Counted from the stretch's first letter, positions 1 to 8,712 are shown. The stretch: DNA of 64,000 bases from Mycobacterium sp. IS-1590 (GCF_001500025.1 NZ_LQIW01000017.1:1-64000), one strand, 5' to 3'. Made by a program: numbers and translations. Notes: a model not told the origin generated them from the sequence alone.

Positions 1-407
1 TCGTCGACCTGCCTGGGGCGATCGCGCGTTCCTCGCCGAACAGAAAGGCCGCCCCCACGACCACCGCGACCGATGACGACGACACCGCCACGACAACAGC
101 GCCGTCGTCGCCCGCCGACGACTCCGCCGCGGTGATCGGGGCCAACTGCTCGCCTGAGGGCGCTACCGCCCAGACCGCCGACGGCTCGACCGCCTACTGC
201 TCGACGCTGCAGAGCACCGGCGCGACGATCTGGTCACTGACCGAGGGGGACGTCCCGAGCCCGACGGTCACCACCGAGGCGACCGAGCCGCCGCTGCCGG
301 TCGCCGAGGAATCGCCCGTGCGGGTGTGCATGGAGCAGACCGGGCAGACCCGCCGCGAGTGTCGCAGGGACATCCGGGAAAGCAACGGTCTGCCGCCGCT
401 GCCATGA
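1..407 (+). CDS. C-terminal part of a Thr/Pro-rich surface protein (truncated by window edge)
   Basis: The reading frame is open from base 3, so the start lies upstream of the window. About 134 residues are visible. First comes a low-complexity stretch rich in Thr, Ala and Asp (roughly residues 17-45 of the visible part), which looks like an extracellular linker. Then comes a short domain with NCSPEG, a Tyr-Cys pair (TAYCSTLQ) and IWSLTEG, two Cys that could form a disulfide, and a Cys-containing tail ([16 protein letters not shown]). Mycobacterial membrane or secreted proteins, including some kinase-like proteins, carry tails of this type, but I cannot name the family. The stop overlaps the start of the next gene (ATGA), so the two are probably cotranscribed. 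Function unknown. Confidence 0.6.
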   Translation, partial: VDLPGAIARSSPNRKAAPTTTATDDDDTATTTAPSSPADDSAAVIGANCSPEGATAQTADGSTAYCSTLQSTGATIWSLTEGDVPSPTVTTEATEPPLPVAEESPVRVCMEQTGQTRRECRRDIRESNGLPPLP

Positions 408-1291
408 AATACGCCGTCGTCGCGCCTGTTGCGGCGGGCGTCACCGCAGATCCCGCCTTCATGGCCGCGTTCGCCGCGCACCTGGAGTCCCGCGGGTTCG
501 AATCGCTGGTCGTCGTCGAGCACACCGTGCTGATGTCGCAGTACACCAGCGTCTACCCGTACGACCCGTCCGGTCGGGTCGAACTGCCCGCCGACTGTGC
601 GGTGCCCGACCCGCTCGACCTGCTCGCCTTCCTGGCCGGTCACACCCGCCGGCTCGGGCTGGCCACCGGCGTGCTCGTGCTGCCCAACCATCACCCGGTG
701 GTGCTGGCCAAGCGGGTGGCCACGGTCGACGCGCTCTCGGGCGGGCGCCTGCGGTTGTGCGTGGGAATGGGTTGGCTCCAAGAGGAGATCGAGGCGTGCG
801 GAGCCGACTTCGCCAGCCGGGGCCGGCGCGCCGACGAGCAACTCGCGGTGCTGCGGCTGCTGTGGCAGGACCGCCCCGACGGCGCCGAATTCCACGGTGA
901 GTTCTTCGCGTTCGACAACGCGATGTGCTATCCGAAACCTCTGGCGCACATACCGATTCACATCGGTGGGCACAGCAGGGCGGCGGCGCGGCGGGCGGGC
1001 AGGCTCGGTGACGGGTTCCAGCCACTGGGCGTCGGCGGCGCCGAACTGACCGAACTGGTTTCACTGATGCGCGACGAGGCCGAACGGTGCGGGCGTGACC
1101 CCGATGCGCTGGAACTGTCGCTGGGGCATCTCGTCACCAAGATCGACGGTGAGCGGGCGGCCAAACTCGAGGGGCTCGGTGCCGACCGCGTGATCCTGGC
1201 CATGCCGCCGACGGCGGATATCGACCAAGCGCGCGACATGTTGTCCGCGTGCGCGCAGCGGCTCGGCCTCGCCGGCAGGGGATCCTCATGA
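404..1291 (+). CDS. Luciferase-like F420-dependent oxidoreductase (LLM class)
   Basis: 295-residue LLM-fold protein. The central region ([19 protein letters not shown], then [18 protein letters not shown]) is the typical beta-strand and phosphate-contact region of bacterial luciferase-like oxidoreductases, most of which in mycobacteria use coenzyme F420. C-terminal strands follow around [17 protein letters not shown] start at ATG 404, which overlaps the preceding stop by 4 nt, rather than at a more upstream in-frame ATG inside the preceding gene. The next gene also overlaps by ATGA, making a three-gene operon. Substrate unknown. F420 use is inferred from family resemblance only. Confidence 0.85.
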   Translation: MKYAVVAPVAAGVTADPAFMAAFAAHLESRGFESLVVVEHTVLMSQYTSVYPYDPSGRVELPADCAVPDPLDLLAFLAGHTRRLGLATGVLVLPNHHPVVLAKRVATVDALSGGRLRLCVGMGWLQEEIEACGADFASRGRRADEQLAVLRLLWQDRPDGAEFHGEFFAFDNAMCYPKPLAHIPIHIGGHSRAAARRAGRLGDGFQPLGVGGAELTELVSLMRDEAERCGRDPDALELSLGHLVTKIDGERAAKLEGLGADRVILAMPPTADIDQARDMLSACAQRLGLAGRGSS

Positions 1292-1848
1292 GGCTCAGCA
1301 CCGCCGACCGGCTGGCCCTGGCCGACCTGGTGCACGTCTACGCCTCGGCCGTCGACGACCGCCGCTTCGACGATGTCGCCGAGCTGTTCACCGAGAACGC
1401 CGAACTGCGGCTGCCCGACCCGCCGCGCGCGCTGGAGCCGGTGCGCCGCCACCACGGCCGCGACGGGGTGCGCGCGGCGATGGCCGCGCTGGCTGCCGTC
1501 ACCAGGACCGAACACGCGATCGTCGGCGAGGTGTACGCCGCGGCCGAAGAAGCCGATTACGCGCTCGGCCGCATCACGTGCATCGCCCACCATTGGACGG
1601 TCAGCGAGGGCCGGACGTCGGATCTGGTTTGGCATCTGCGCTACGACGACGAGTACCTGCGCACACGGGCAGGCTGGCGGATCCACGGTCGCGCGCTGAC
1701 GATCAATGCGATCGAGACTCGGCCGGTTCGTCTCCTGCGATTGCCGCCATCAGACGATCCAGCAGGACCCGCTGACCCTTCAACAGCTTGGACCGAGCCT
1801 GTGGCACGGGAAACCAAGCGACCCGGTCGATTTCGGGAAACTCCCTGA
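1288..1848 (+). CDS. SnoaL-like (NTF2-fold) protein with antisense C-terminal extension
   Basis: 186 residues. The first ~145 fit a SnoaL/NTF2-like fold: N-terminal helix (LADLVHVYASAVDDRRFDDVAELF), then strands ending in YLRTRAGWRIHGRALTI. Proteins of this fold include small isomerases, hydratases and non-enzymatic binding proteins, so the reaction cannot be assigned. ATG 1288 overlaps the LLM oxidoreductase stop by 4 nt, so both products may act on the same substrate. The last ~45 residues are translated antisense to the end of the convergent Nudix gene and have no fold signature; they are probably an extension arising from loss of an earlier stop. Confidence 0.75.
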   Translation: MRLSTADRLALADLVHVYASAVDDRRFDDVAELFTENAELRLPDPPRALEPVRRHHGRDGVRAAMAALAAVTRTEHAIVGEVYAAAEEADYALGRITCIAHHWTVSEGRTSDLVWHLRYDDEYLRTRAGWRIHGRALTINAIETRPVRLLRLPPSDDPAGPADPSTAWTEPVARETKRPGRFRETP

Positions 1849-2203
1849 ACGTGCCCGACCCTTTCGGCCACTCCATGGTGAAGGTGTTGGACACGGTGCC
1901 CTCCGGGTCGAGGTCGCCCTGCACTGCGAACGCCGTGACGATCTTGCCGCTGGGCTGTTTGACGGGCGCGAACTCGATGCGGGGCCCGTCCGGCGGGCGC
2001 TTGCCGAGTTCTTCTTCGAATTCGCGGCGCGCGACGACCCACGGGTCCTCGCCCTCGTCGTATTCGCCCTTGGGGATCGACCAGGCCCCTTCGTCCTTGC
2101 GCGCCCAGAACGGTCCGCCCGGATGCCCGATGAGCACCTCGACCACGTCGTCACGCACCCGGTAGAGCAGCAGTCCCGCACTCAGCTTCGGCACGCTCCC
2201 CAT
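1703..2203 (-). CDS. Nudix hydrolase
   Basis: 166 residues from the ATG at 2203 (MGSVPKLSAG). A longer frame to 2269 exists but its N-terminus (Cys/Arg rich) does not look like Nudix sequence. The Nudix box is clear: GEYDEGEDPWVVARREF followed by EEELG, giving the catalytic helix that binds the metal and cleaves nucleoside diphosphate-X substrates. The flanking GPFWARKDEGAWSIPKG is typical of a subgroup annotated as NUDIX domain proteins in actinobacteria, with some similarity to diadenosine polyphosphate hydrolases. Substrate not identifiable. Its last 146 bp overlap the SnoaL gene on the other strand. Confidence 0.85.
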   Translation of the reverse strand: MGSVPKLSAGLLLYRVRDDVVEVLIGHPGGPFWARKDEGAWSIPKGEYDEGEDPWVVARREFEEELGKRPPDGPRIEFAPVKQPSGKIVTAFAVQGDLDPEGTVSNTFTMEWPKGSGTFREFPEIDRVAWFPVPQARSKLLKGQRVLLDRLMAAIAGDEPAESRSH

Positions 2204-2299
2204 CTTCCGCGAGCGACCGAGTCTGTGCGCCGACACGCCGCGTCCAGCCGTACAAGCGCGGTCGCTCACCGCAGATTGTGGGCCACCCGGACCAGCGAC

Positions 2300-2491
2300 T
2301 CAGTACTTGCGGTCGCCCTCGCTGCTGTCGAAGAAATCCCAGTCGCCTTGGTCGTTCTTGACCTCCATACGCCAGCCGAGTTCAGGGTCCGCCTTCTGGT
2401 CGACGAACCAGGCGTGAGCATCGTCGGCGCTCTCGATGTCCTTGGTGTCGACGACCTCGCCCTTGGGGTTCAGCACGCGGTAAGTAGCCAT
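2300..2491 (-). CDS. Small conserved hypothetical protein (63 aa)
   Basis: 63-residue acidic, Trp-rich protein (MATYRVLNPKGEVVDTKD..., HAWFVDQK, GWRMEV, DWDFFDSSEGDRKY). No signal peptide or membrane segment. A GGGGAA purine run lies about 9 nt upstream of the ATG. The alternation of short beta-type stretches suggests a small single-domain protein. I recognise no family. It stands alone between the Nudix gene and the flavoprotein gene. It is likely real because of its well-formed start, codon use like its neighbours and lack of any competing gene. Confidence 0.65.
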   Translation of the reverse strand: MATYRVLNPKGEVVDTKDIESADDAHAWFVDQKADPELGWRMEVKNDQGDWDFFDSSEGDRKY

Positions 2492-2524
2492 GCCGACACA
2501 GTTCCCCGCTTCACGGGGTTTGAA

Positions 2525-3835
2525 TCAGCCCGCTTTCGGCGTCGGAATGCCCTCGCTGGCCGAAAACTGCGCGTCCTCCTGCGTGGAGAGCCCGAATGAG
2601 ACGACGGACCGGTCGAAGAACAGATCGGTCAGGTACGCCAGCGTCACCGCCCAGCGGTTGACGAACCGCGGGATCGCGTACACGTGGTAGGCGCGGGTCA
2701 CGACCTTGGCGGGAAAACCGGACAACTGGATGTTGAGCGGATTGGCCACCGCGTAGCGCGGGCCCAGGTCGACGACCAGGCCCATGTTGCGGTGCTTGTA
2801 GCGCTTCGGTTTGCCCACACCAAGGCTGGCGGCGACGTTGCGCGCCAACACCTTTCCCTGCCGGGTGGCGTGGTGTGCAGTCGGCGGCGTGATCTTGCCG
2901 GGCTGTGTGACGTCGGGCACCGCGGCGGCGTCACCTGCGGCGAAGACCCCGGGGTGGCCCGGAACCTCGAGCTCGGTGGTCACTTTCAGCCGGCCGCGCT
3001 CGGTCGGCAGCCCCAGCTTCTCGATCAGCGGCGCACCCGTCACACCGGTGACCCATGCCACGGTATGGGTGCGGATCAACGAATCATCGCTGAGCACAAC
3101 GTGTTCGGCGTGTACTTCCTTGAGCGTCACGCCCAGCCGGACGTCGATGCCGCGCGACTTCAGCACGCGCTGCGCCGCGGCGCCCAGCTTCTCCCCGACC
3201 TCCGGCATCACCTGCTCGGCGAGGTCGAGCAACAGGAACTTCACTTCGCTCGGGTCGAAGCCCATCTGATGGGCGGCCGAGTCCGCGAGCGCGCGCAGTT
3301 GGACCGCCAGTTCCGTCCCCGAGTACGACGCGCCGACCACGACGATCGTGCGGCGGGCCGCACGGCGGCCGGGATCGTCGTCGACGTCGGCAAGTTCGAG
3401 TTGCTGGAGCACGTGATCGCGTAGATACAGCGCTTCGGCGGTCGACTTGAGACCACGGGCGTGCTCGGCGAGGCCGGGCACGTCGAACAGTTTGGTGACC
3501 GAACCGGGGGTCAGCACCAGCCGGTCCCACGACAGCGCACGTGACCGTTCCTCGGGATCGGTGAACGTGACGGTGCGTCCTTCGAAGTCGACCTCGTCGA
3601 CGCGGCCACGGATCGCCTGCACCCCGCGTAAGGCGTTGGCCAGCGGGATCGCGACGAAGCGGGCGTCGACCAACCCGCCGGCGACGTCCGGCAGCAGCGG
3701 CGTGTACAGCATGTAGTCGACCGGCGAGACGATCGAGATCTCGACGTCGGAACGCTCCTTGCGCAATTTCTTGGCCAAAGTGCGCGCACATTCGAAACCG
3801 GTGAACCCGCTGCCGACGATTACCACGGAGGTCAT
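2525..3835 (-). CDS. Type II NADH dehydrogenase-like FAD/NAD(P)-dependent oxidoreductase
   Basis: 436 residues. The N-terminal FAD-binding Rossmann motif is VVIVGSGFTGFECARTL. The second dinucleotide site, for NAD(P)H, is TIVVVGASYSGTELAVQL around residue 170. The late FAD signature is GVFAAGDAAAVP. The region YTPLLPDVAGG matches the YTPLLPEVA motif of type II NADH dehydrogenases, and the C-terminus (RFVNRWAVTLAYLTDLFF) resembles the amphipathic membrane-binding tail of that family. Expected role: electron transfer from NAD(P)H to a quinone or other acceptor at the membrane face, without proton pumping. The start at 3835 gives the FAD motif at the very N-terminus; a longer upstream frame is antisense to the next gene and rejected. 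Confidence 0.85.
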   Translation of the reverse strand: MTSVVIVGSGFTGFECARTLAKKLRKERSDVEISIVSPVDYMLYTPLLPDVAGGLVDARFVAIPLANALRGVQAIRGRVDEVDFEGRTVTFTDPEERSRALSWDRLVLTPGSVTKLFDVPGLAEHARGLKSTAEALYLRDHVLQQLELADVDDDPGRRAARRTIVVVGASYSGTELAVQLRALADSAAHQMGFDPSEVKFLLLDLAEQVMPEVGEKLGAAAQRVLKSRGIDVRLGVTLKEVHAEHVVLSDDSLIRTHTVAWVTGVTGAPLIEKLGLPTERGRLKVTTELEVPGHPGVFAAGDAAAVPDVTQPGKITPPTAHHATRQGKVLARNVAASLGVGKPKRYKHRNMGLVVDLGPRYAVANPLNIQLSGFPAKVVTRAYHVYAIPRFVNRWAVTLAYLTDLFFDRSVVSFGLSTQEDAQFSASEGIPTPKAG

Positions 3836-3880
3836 GCGCCCGACTGTACGGAACCGCCCCCGGCGGGGAATGCTGGAGTC

Positions 3881-4693
3881 ATGACGCGCCCGGAACCTCT
3901 GCGCAGATTCGACCCGTTCCGACCCGTCGACATGTTGACCGCACTGTGGTCCTCGGCCGCGGTGACGCCGGTCGGCACCGGGGCGGCCGCGGCGTACCGA
4001 ACGCTGTTCATGACGGTCCGCCGGCTCGTGGTCGGCAGGCGACTCAGCGTCAAGCTTGACGAGGGAGATCTGACGCTGACGGTCACCGAGTTCGACTCGC
4101 GCCTCGACGTCCGGGGCCTCTCGGTCGGTCAGCTCAACGACGTCCGCCTGGCCGCACGCGACATTGAGTGCAACGGGGCGCAATTCGACCATGCCACCGC
4201 GGTGTTGCACAACGTGCACATTCGGCCCACGGTGCCACCGGTCCTGGTGGCAGCGCCTGTCGAGCTGACGTTGGAGATTCCGGCGGCGGTTCTCGACGAT
4301 GTGTTCCGCTGGGCCGCACCCCGGCTCTCGGGTGCGATCGGCGCCGACGGTGTGGCCCGGTTGCGCCTCGCGCGGCGGCCGGGGGCGGGCCACCTCGAAG
4401 TCGACGCCCAACTGGACGGCTCGACGCTGTGGCTCAAACCACGCTGCCTCACATTCGGCCGGACCCGGTGTCCGCTGCCGGCGCGGACCCCGGCCTATCC
4501 CGTGCGGCTGCCCGAGCTACCGCATGGTGTCCGCCTCACCGGAATCAGCTTCGCCCCGGGTGTGGTGCGGCTCTCGGCGTCGGTGGCGGAGTGGCGGATG
4601 GATCTGCCCCTGACCAGGCTGGAGGACATCCTCGGCCAGTTGAGCGCGGTCGGCCGTCCACTGCAACTGAGCCGGTTGGGGCGCCTGCTCTGA
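3881..4693 (+). CDS. LmeA-like (DUF2993-type) lipid-binding protein
   Basis: 270 residues, with no classical N-terminal signal peptide visible. The sequence alternates amphipathic strands (LSVKLDEGDLTLTVTEFDSRLDVRGLSVGQLNDVRLAARDIE) in the pattern of DUF2993 proteins, whose mycobacterial member LmeA binds phospholipid and acts in lipomannan maturation. The C-terminal segment GVRLTGISFAPGVVRLSASV matches the conserved strand pair at the end of that domain. The family assignment is by pattern, not by a diagnostic motif. It is divergent from the flavoprotein gene, with a short 45-bp promoter region between them. Confidence 0.55.
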   Translation: MTRPEPLRRFDPFRPVDMLTALWSSAAVTPVGTGAAAAYRTLFMTVRRLVVGRRLSVKLDEGDLTLTVTEFDSRLDVRGLSVGQLNDVRLAARDIECNGAQFDHATAVLHNVHIRPTVPPVLVAAPVELTLEIPAAVLDDVFRWAAPRLSGAIGADGVARLRLARRPGAGHLEVDAQLDGSTLWLKPRCLTFGRTRCPLPARTPAYPVRLPELPHGVRLTGISFAPGVVRLSASVAEWRMDLPLTRLEDILGQLSAVGRPLQLSRLGRLL

Positions 4694-4880
4694 CGTTGTT
4701 GCGCACACCGAACACCGTTGCGCCGCTTAAAATCTGCCAATCTTCGGGCATTTCCTGCCAGGGAATTAAACCCGTCCGTTCTTCGTTGCCGCCTATGAGC
4801 CGACCGAAACGCGCCCAATGCGAAATCATCTGGCGGAAAACCGCTTTCGGTGGCTCGCGGACAGAGAAAGAGGCATGGAT

Positions 4881-5186
4881 ATGAGGAAGACGGGAGTCGC
4901 AGTCGTAGCGAGCGGACTGGCCGCCGCCCTGATCGGGCTGGCCGCACCGGTGGCCGCCGCACCTTCGGGGTCACAGAATGCGCAGGACACCATCAACCAG
5001 CTCAGATCTGAGGGGTACAGGGTCATCGTCACCCAGGTGGGCACCGCCCCGCTGAGCGAGGCCGAGGTGGTCGCGGTCCGCGAGGGCCCCACCTTCACCC
5101 GGATCGACGCGGGCACCCCGGTGATCGGGAGCAGCCACAACTACACCACGCATCAGGACCGTCTCGTCTACGTAGACGTCAAGTAG
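4881..5186 (+). CDS. Small secreted protein, unknown function
   Basis: 101 residues with a clear Sec signal: MRKTGVAVVASGLAAALIGL, cleaved near AAPVAAAPSG. The mature part is ~70 residues (NAQDTINQLRSEGYRVIVTQ..., DRLVYVDVK). I start at ATG 4881, since the purine-rich AAAGAGG just upstream is well spaced for it; ATG 4875 would sit almost on the Shine-Dalgarno. Proteins of this size and pattern, with TINQLRSEGYRVIV, are common in mycobacteria, but I know no function. No Cys remain in the mature chain. The 187-bp gap upstream holds no other gene; it presumably carries the promoter. Confidence 0.8.
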   Translation: MRKTGVAVVASGLAAALIGLAAPVAAAPSGSQNAQDTINQLRSEGYRVIVTQVGTAPLSEAEVVAVREGPTFTRIDAGTPVIGSSHNYTTHQDRLVYVDVK

Positions 5187-5202
5187 CCGATTCGGTCGAG
5201 AG

Positions 5203-5222
5203 GGGCACCCGCAAGGGTGCCC
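5203..5222 (+). terminator. GC hairpin with GCAA tetraloop
   Basis: Perfect 8-bp stem GGGCACCC / GGGTGCCC closed by a GCAA (GNRA-type) loop, 16 nt after the stop of the small secreted protein gene and 10 nt before the ankyrin gene start. There is no U run, as is usual for mycobacterial hairpin terminators. It could instead be a 5' structure of the ankyrin mRNA. Confidence 0.5.
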
Positions 5223-5232
5223 ATCTTCGCTT

Positions 5233-5985
5233 ATGGGCACAATTCTCGTTGTGGCCGCACTCGGCGTCGACCCGCCGCAATGGACCGAGCCGTTAGCGCC
5301 GGACGTCCTGGACCTGTTTCGCCGTGCGCAGCGCGGCGACTCGGCGGTGATCGAACTGCTCGCGATGGGCGCCGATCCCGATCCGGTGGATGCGTGTGGT
5401 GCGTCACCACTCTGGTACGCGGTGCGCTCGCCGGGCCTGGGCATCGCGGTCGCGTTGATCGATGCGGGCGCCGACGCGGGGCGGCGCATCGTGTTGTCGG
5501 TCCGCGGTGAGCGCTACACCACGATCCTGCATGAGATCGTGCGCAATGGTCGCAGCGTGGCGCTCAACCACGCCCTGGCCAGCGGTGTCCGTCCGGCGCT
5601 GCTCGACTCCGATGGGGCGACACCGCTGCACGTGCTCGGCGACCACGACCACGTCAACCCGGAGTTGGTGCGCGCGCTGGTGCGCGCCGGCGCACCGGTC
5701 GACGCCGCGCTGCCCGACGGAACCCAGCCCATCGATCGAGCCGCGCGACTTCTGCTGCCCGCGACCGTCGCGACGCTCGTCGACCACGGCGCTGACCCCC
5801 GGCGCGGCCTCGACGCACTGATGAGGTGGTGGGCCGCCGGGGTCGGGTTCCACGCGCGCCGGGCCGACGGCGTGGCCGAGGTCGTCGGCGTGCTGCGGAC
5901 CGGCGGCGCCGAGGTGACCGAAAGACACCGTGACCTCGCGGCCGGCGTCGGCGTCGAGCAGGTGACCGCGGCCCTGCGTCGTTGA
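5233..5985 (+). CDS. Ankyrin-repeat protein
   Basis: 250 residues. Ankyrin-type helical repeats are recognisable by LLAMGADPDPVDACGASPLWYAV, then ALIDAGADAG, then SDGATPLHVLGD, then ALVRAGAPVDAALPDGTQPIDRA and TLVDHGADP. These repeats form a protein-protein interaction surface. There is no signal peptide, so a cytoplasmic location is likely. The ATG at 5233 lacks a strong Shine-Dalgarno; part of the upstream region is a hairpin. No partner is evident from the neighbourhood. Confidence 0.8.
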   Translation: MGTILVVAALGVDPPQWTEPLAPDVLDLFRRAQRGDSAVIELLAMGADPDPVDACGASPLWYAVRSPGLGIAVALIDAGADAGRRIVLSVRGERYTTILHEIVRNGRSVALNHALASGVRPALLDSDGATPLHVLGDHDHVNPELVRALVRAGAPVDAALPDGTQPIDRAARLLLPATVATLVDHGADPRRGLDALMRWWAAGVGFHARRADGVAEVVGVLRTGGAEVTERHRDLAAGVGVEQVTAALRR

Positions 5986-6042
5986 GGTTTCAACACCCGG
6001 CCTGATATGCCCGATGCCTGGCCATCGGAGCCGGCGACGGCT

Positions 6043-6408
6043 CTAGATGCCGAGGAACGGCAGCGGGATCGGCGAGTTACCGCTGCCGATCGAGGACACC
6101 ATCGCGGGGCAGAACATCGAGATCGCGATGCCGGTGAACATGGTTGCCGGGCCCAGTGACATCCCGCCCATTTCGGCGACCTTGGCCGCGACGTTGGCGG
6201 CGTTCTGGCCCGGATCGGCCAGCATGGGGCACACCTGCTGACCGACTGCGACGGCACTGTTCGGATCGCTCATGACCACGCCGGCCTCGGTCACCGCGTT
6301 GAGAAACGCGTCGTCGACGGGATCGGCCTGCGCGGGCGCGGCAACCACGGCCGCGGCGGCCAGAAGTCCGGAGGTCAGCGCGAGCGCCGACACGGGTTTG
6401 CTAAGCAC
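6043..6408 (-). CDS. DUF732-family secreted protein
   Basis: 121 residues. Signal peptide MLSKPVSALALTSGLLAAAA, cleaved after AQA (APAQADPVDDAF). The mature region has the DUF732 layout: an N-terminal DAFLNAV helix, a conserved pair of Cys (QQVCPML and MFCPAM) and a helical core. DUF732 proteins are abundant small secreted or surface proteins in mycobacteria, without established biochemical role. It ends convergently with the ankyrin gene, 57 bp apart. Confidence 0.85.
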   Translation of the reverse strand: MLSKPVSALALTSGLLAAAAVVAAPAQADPVDDAFLNAVTEAGVVMSDPNSAVAVGQQVCPMLADPGQNAANVAAKVAEMGGMSLGPATMFTGIAISMFCPAMVSSIGSGNSPIPLPFLGI

Positions 6409-6433
6409 CCCGGAATCCTACGCTGCGGACCCC

Positions 6434-7015
6434 TCAGACGCCCGTCCAGGCGGTGTCGATGGTGGCGCCCACGTCGATCACCTTGGCCTTCTGGGAGGCC
6501 GGGCTGTCGATCTCGCCGGCGACGTGGGCGGCGATGAACCGCCGGATCTCGGCGTCGATACCACCGAGGATGCGGACCACCTCCCCGCGCAGCGACTTGG
6601 ACGTGACATGGATCGAGATGTCGGAAGCCCGGGGTTTCTCGACGTCGAGAATCAACAACAACGGTTCCGCGGCGCGCGCGGTGGCGTTCAGCGCGATCTC
6701 TCCGAAGACCATGAACTTCGGCTTGTCGATGCGCAGATCGACCATCATGTCGATCTCCAGCGGGATGCGGATGGCGAACGTGATCATCGGCCCGACGTGG
6801 CGCGTCAGGCGCGGTTCCTGGATCCGCACCTTCGCGGTGACCTTCGCGATCTTGCCCGGACCCTGAGCGATCGGACCCATCTCGAACTCGTCACCGGCGA
6901 TTTCGGCGATGGCGCTGCCGACGCGCTGCTCGGTCACGGCGACCTCGAAGAATCTGCGGCCGAATTCCTCGTAGGTGATCTCGGTGGACTCATCGTCGAC
7001 AGGCATGGTGCTCAT
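6434..7015 (-). CDS. Conserved hypothetical protein (193 aa)
   Basis: 193 residues, no signal peptide or transmembrane segment. The body (KVTAKVRIQEPRLTRHVGPMITFAIRIPLEIDMMVDLRIDK...) is a series of amphipathic beta strands followed by a C-terminal helix rich in Ile and Val (LRGEVVRILGGIDAEIRRFIAAHVAGEI). This resembles lipid-binding, tubular beta proteins in general pattern, but no family is recognised. It is on the same strand as the DUF732 gene, 25 bp upstream, and may be cotranscribed with it. Confidence 0.7.
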   Translation of the reverse strand: MSTMPVDDESTEITYEEFGRRFFEVAVTEQRVGSAIAEIAGDEFEMGPIAQGPGKIAKVTAKVRIQEPRLTRHVGPMITFAIRIPLEIDMMVDLRIDKPKFMVFGEIALNATARAAEPLLLILDVEKPRASDISIHVTSKSLRGEVVRILGGIDAEIRRFIAAHVAGEIDSPASQKAKVIDVGATIDTAWTGV

Positions 7016-7136
7016 ACAGTCTCACGCGCCCATCTCGCGCCGCACGCGACGCGACCGCTGCGACCGAATCGAGACACCTCGGGTGAGCCTCTCGCGACGT
7101 TCCTGCAACCGTTCCGCGACCCTGCGTGCCGAACCG

Positions 7137-7322
7137 TCAACGACCGTCGCTGCTGCGCGCCTCGGCCCCGCTCTCCTCTGTGTCGATCGCGTCGTCGGAG
7201 AACGTCTGCCCGACGTAGGTGCCCTCGTCGTCGCCGCCGTCCTTGCCGGCGCGGGAGGTCGCGACGTGGTCGTCCTCGGTGACACCCTCTTCACTGTTGT
7301 CGTCGTCTTCGCGCGGAGTCAT
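7137..7322 (-). CDS. Small acidic hydrophilic protein (61 aa)
   Basis: 61 residues, very rich in Asp, Glu, Ser and Gly, with no hydrophobic core (MTPREDDDNSEEGVTEDDHV...), probably disordered. The ATG overlaps the stop of the upstream membrane protein gene by 4 nt (ATGA), which is the main reason to accept this short frame as a gene. Function unknown. Confidence 0.5.
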   Translation of the reverse strand: MTPREDDDNSEEGVTEDDHVATSRAGKDGGDDEGTYVGQTFSDDAIDTEESGAEARSSDGR

Positions 7323-7756
7323 GCGGCCGGGTTACCCGCGGTGGGGGTGGTCAAACGGTCGCCCGACGGTGACCGAGGGGGCACCAGCTTGAGCGCCAGT
7401 CGCCCGAGCACCGCCACGATGAGGGCCGGAGTCCCGTACAGCAGGACCCCCATGGCCAGGGTTGTCGTCGAACCACTCATCGCGGCGGCCACCACGTAGA
7501 CCGAGAACACCCAGCTGGCCATCAGCGCGACGCCCATGACGACCACCGCTACGGCCAGACTGCGGACAGGCCCGTAGTGCCGGTAACCGGTGACGGTGAG
7601 CAACGCGACGGTGGGGACGCCGAGGATCGCGGCGGCCGCCCACGTCTGGTCGAGCGTCGCAAGCCGTCCGATGGTGGGCAGAATCAGGCAGGAGGCCAGT
7701 ACCGCGGCCAGGACCACGCCCACGACGGCGAACTCGCGTGAATCAGTGTGTCGCAT
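7319..7756 (-). CDS. Small membrane protein, four predicted helices
   Basis: 145 residues. Four hydrophobic segments are visible: EFAVVGVVLAAVLASCLIL, WAAAAILGVPTVALLTVTGY, SLAVAVVVMGVALMASWVF and TLAMGVLLYGTPALIVAVLG. The hydrophilic C-terminus is short and Pro/Arg-rich. No transporter or enzyme motif is seen. It is translationally coupled to the downstream acidic 61-aa protein; the pairing of a membrane protein and an acidic partner may be meaningful. Confidence 0.75.
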   Translation of the reverse strand: MRHTDSREFAVVGVVLAAVLASCLILPTIGRLATLDQTWAAAAILGVPTVALLTVTGYRHYGPVRSLAVAVVVMGVALMASWVFSVYVVAAAMSGSTTTLAMGVLLYGTPALIVAVLGRLALKLVPPRSPSGDRLTTPTAGNPAA

Positions 7757-7801
7757 GGTTGCCGAGTTGCCGCGGCCCGAGGAGACGAAACGTCCGGCGG
7801 G

Positions 7802-8605
7802 TCAGACGCCGGTTCCGGCGTAATAACGGATTCGCCTGATCGCGAAGGGTTTCGTCGCCACGTCGGCGATCAGCACGTCGCGCGACCCGGCGCCCTCGAT
7901 GCCGCAGACCAGGCTGTAACCCGATCCGATCAGTTTGCGGGAGCGGGCGCCGGTCAGCCGGGACAGCAGTTCGGCGCCGCCCATCGGTGCGTGGTCGCCG
8001 AGGGTGATCTGGGTGCCACCGCCCAACCAGCGGCGCACCCCGACCTCGTCACCCGAACGGGCGGCCGCGAGAAACTCGTTGAACCGCCGCTTGCCCTGCG
8101 GGCCGACGCCGCGGAAGCCGCCGAGGAAGCCGAGTGTCCCGACCAGACCCTGATTCGTCAGCAGCCCCCGGTACAGCTGCAGCCCGGCGGGCACCGATCG
8201 GACTCCGCGTTTGAGGAACTGCCCGACCATCGCGGGAAGCTCCCAAAAAGCCGACAGCTCAGCAATTTTCAGCTGACCCGCGTCGGCTTCGAGGTGGTAG
8301 CGCAGGTAGGCGGGTATCCGCAGGGTCATCCCCGCCGCCATCTGGACCTCGAGTTCCAGATCGCGGATCACGGTCGAGCCCACCACGATGTCGACGTCGC
8401 GGTGAAATGCGATGTCGCGGGGGCCGACGAAGGTGTCGTAGAAGCGGGCGATGGCCGTCGTCCCGCGGTGCGGTTGCGAACCCACCGGGTCTTCGACGAT
8501 TCCGTCGAAGGTGAAGGCGGCGACCCACGCCTGGCGGTCGTGCACGGCGACCGCGGCCGGGGATCGCTCGACGGCGGCCAGGGCGTCGGCCCGGGAGATG
8601 GCCAT
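7802..8605 (-). CDS. SnoaL/ketosteroid isomerase-fold protein with C-terminal domain
   Basis: 267 residues. The N-terminal ~130 residues fit a SnoaL/NTF2-like fold (DRQAWVAAFTFDGIVEDPVGSQPHRG, IARFYDTFVGPRDIAFH), the substrate-pocket fold of ketosteroid isomerases. A catalytic Asp cannot be placed by eye. The second half (QGKRRFNEFLAAARSGDEVGVRRWLGGG...) looks like a partial second copy of the fold. No signal peptide. The start is at ATG 8605, with only a weak Shine-Dalgarno. Possible role in steroid or lipid metabolism is inference from the fold. Confidence 0.7.
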   Translation of the reverse strand: MAISRADALAAVERSPAAVAVHDRQAWVAAFTFDGIVEDPVGSQPHRGTTAIARFYDTFVGPRDIAFHRDVDIVVGSTVIRDLELEVQMAAGMTLRIPAYLRYHLEADAGQLKIAELSAFWELPAMVGQFLKRGVRSVPAGLQLYRGLLTNQGLVGTLGFLGGFRGVGPQGKRRFNEFLAAARSGDEVGVRRWLGGGTQITLGDHAPMGGAELLSRLTGARSRKLIGSGYSLVCGIEGAGSRDVLIADVATKPFAIRRIRYYAGTGV

Positions 8606-8712
8606 AAAGGTTGCCTACCACTTCGGGATCGCTTCAGTCGACTACTTCACCGCAGGCGGGCACACTGGAAGAGCTACCGCGCAGAGGTGCGGGCGCTCCA
8701 GGAGGAGGCACC

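Noticed and set aside
3836..4411. 192-residue N-terminal extension of the NADH dehydrogenase-like gene
   Set aside because: The extension is antisense to the LmeA-like gene and the FAD motif sits directly after ATG 3835.
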